Origin: an uncultured Spirochaetia bacterium
GTDB lineage: Bacteria; Spirochaetota; Brachyspiria; Brachyspirales; Brachyspiraceae
Assembly (NCBI GenBank): GCA_947038115.1
Contig: CAMQVF010000005.1
Coordinates: 1 to 52,476, forward strand
DNA: 52,476 bases
Reading direction: 5' to 3'
Part shown: in pieces, positions 51,744 to 52,476 of the stretch
Position numbering within the stretch: the first letter of the stretch is position 1
How the letters are laid out: every line of letters begins with the position of its first letter
The notes under the pieces: model-generated
Told to the model about the DNA's origin: nothing
The model's input: only the letters and a program-made list of their open reading frames with translations
Database searches by the model: none
Made by a program: the position numbers and the translations under genes

Positions 51744-51773
51744 AAAAAAAAGGGCACTTAATTAAAAGCACCC
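51744..51773 (-). terminator. Terminator of the BspA-like gene
   Basis: On the minus strand GGGTGCTT and AAGTGCCC (positions 51766-51773 and 51752-51759) pair with two G-U, then a U-run opposite 51744-51751. It lies 21 bp after the stop. Confidence 0.75.
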
Positions 51774-51794
51774 ATTCAAATTATTAATTTTTAT

Positions 51795-52476
51795 TTACGG
51801 TTTAAGAGTAATCTTTTCAGCAGTAAAACCCCTCGCTATTAGCAGATTCTTATTCGCAGTACTACCAGTAGTAACTGTAATATTCGCTGTAGTAACGTTA
51901 ACAAATGCAGTAACATCTAAAGTTTCTAGAGTTGACTTGGTCGCAATTTCCATAGTAGTCAAAGCAGCGCATTTATAAAACGCATTCTCTCCAATAGTTG
52001 TAGCCACTGGAAAACTAACATCAGTCAAAGCAGGGCAGTTATAAAACGCATATTTTCCAATAGTTGTAGCCATAGGAATGTCAACAGTAGTCAAAGCAGT
52101 GCAGTCCTTAAACGCATTCTCTCCAATACTTGTAGCCATAGGAAAACTAGCAGTAGTCAAAGCTTTGCAGCCATAAAACGCACTATTTTGAATAGTTGTA
52201 GCTTTTGGAATGTCAACAGTAGTCAAAGCAGTGCATTGAGTAAACGCCCACTCTCCAATACTTGTAGCCACTGGAAAATTAGCAGTAGTTAAAGCAGTGC
52301 AGTTCCTAAACGCATTATTTCCAATACTTGTAGCCATAGGAAAAGTAGCAGTAGTCAAAGCAGTGCAGCTATCAAACGCAAAATCTCCAATAGTTAAAGC
52401 TTTTGGGGCAGACACCTCTTTAATAGTTTTAACTCCAACTCTACTACCAGCATCATAAAACGCCTCGGCAGGAATT
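51795..52476 (-). CDS. BspA-like leucine-rich repeat protein (5' end beyond window)
   Basis: Surface-type repeat protein of the LRR_5/TpLRR class found in Treponema, Brachyspira and gut bacteria. The frame stays open to the window edge (reading IPAEAFYDAGSRVGVK), so the GTG near 52415 is not the start and the N-terminus is missing. Seven tandem 22-residue units (51930-52391) follow the pattern IGxxAFxxCxALTTxxFPxAT, with alternating FPMATS/IPKATT endings. A 43-residue C-terminal cap (NVTTANITVTTGSTANKN ...) closes it. Such proteins are linked to adhesion in other species. Its ligand is unknown. Confidence 0.88.
   Translation of the reverse strand, partial: IPAEAFYDAGSRVGVKTIKEVSAPKALTIGDFAFDSCTALTTATFPMATSIGNNAFRNCTALTTANFPVATSIGEWAFTQCTALTTVDIPKATTIQNSAFYGCKALTTASFPMATSIGENAFKDCTALTTVDIPMATTIGKYAFYNCPALTDVSFPVATTIGENAFYKCAALTTMEIATKSTLETLDVTAFVNVTTANITVTTGSTANKNLLIARGFTAEKITLKP
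51930..52391 (-). repeat. Seven tandem 66-bp repeats encoding LRR units
   Basis: Coding repeats, one per 22-residue LRR, with long near-identical cores (TAGTCAAAGCAGTGCAG on the plus strand). They are substrates for recombination that changes repeat number. Confidence 0.88.

Noticed and set aside
51662-51794. M-box or other Mg2+ riboswitch before mgtE
   Set aside because: The promoter abuts the ATG and the rest is the terminator of the next gene.
51930-52391. Regular 66-bp repeats as a possible CRISPR array
   Set aside because: The repeats are continuous coding units of 22-residue LRRs, with no unique spacers and no cas genes.

Overview
The window is a compact, strongly AT-rich bacterial chromosome segment, best read as a spirochaete and probably Brachyspira or a close relative. 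The case rests on the base composition, a Vsp-like outer-membrane protein behind a very strong promoter, a UPF0164/PorV-like barrel protein, a 22-residue BspA-type repeat protein, and spirochaetal-looking lipoprotein signals. The genus assignment is inference; no rRNA is present. tRNA genes do not encode CCA. Sigma-70-like promoters (TTGACA/TATAAT with 16-17 bp spacing) can be seen before many genes.

Layout. 1-3.06 kb: two tandem OppA-type peptide-binding proteins (the first cut off by the window edge). 3.1-5 kb: tRNA-Ile(CAU, lysidine type) and an overlapping pair of an unknown protein and a zinc-ribbon Nudix hydrolase. 5-8.8 kb (minus): dapF then ileS. 8.8-12.4 kb: tpx, a DUF2188-like mini-protein missed by simple ORF calling, two unknown proteins, and the Vsp-like surface protein. 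12.4-14.9 kb: a soluble PAS histidine kinase and an NtrC-type sigma-54 activator. 15-17.2 kb (minus): tRNA-fMet, tRNA-Met and rpsU in one apparent transcript, then groEL under its own promoter. 17.2-20.6 kb: a YhaO/YhaN (Mre11/Rad50-like) pair whose nuclease appears to start at an AUU codon. 20.7-22.8 kb: CarD regulator, PIN-TRAM membrane protein, and a convergent CheY-like protein. 23-26.4 kb: cysS, an RNase H-like exonuclease, and a lone phage-type major capsid protein. 26.6-32.5 kb: TM2 protein, SurA-like chaperone, then rpoN, long HPF, ptsN, hprK and mnmA. 32.5-39.8 kb: orphan neuB (minus), leuS, an unknown membrane protein and a double GT2 glycosyltransferase. 39.8-44.1 kb (minus): EF-G-like GTPase, then an operon of PTS EIIA-zinc ribbon fusion, FlgD-Ig-like lipoprotein and PorV-like barrel. 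44.4-52.5 kb: dxs, DsbD (minus), PilZ protein (minus), orphan sugar-ABC ATPase, mgtE (minus), and the 3' part of a BspA-like repeat gene (minus).

How the parts fit. The sigma-54 factor, its activator/kinase, PtsN and HPr kinase suggest a linked nitrogen/carbon control circuit. A second EIIA copy fused to a C4 zinc ribbon sits in an envelope operon. The least ordinary items are the lone HK97-type capsid gene, the EIIA-zinc ribbon fusion, an HPF with an apparently doubled C-terminal domain, the AUU-started nuclease, a MnmA with Fe-S-type cysteines, all three CAU-anticodon tRNA species within 14 kb, and four genes that look leaderless (histidine kinase, rpoN, dxs, mgtE). No CRISPR array, insertion sequence or complete prophage was seen. 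Several starts were moved to the ATG behind a ribosome-binding site.
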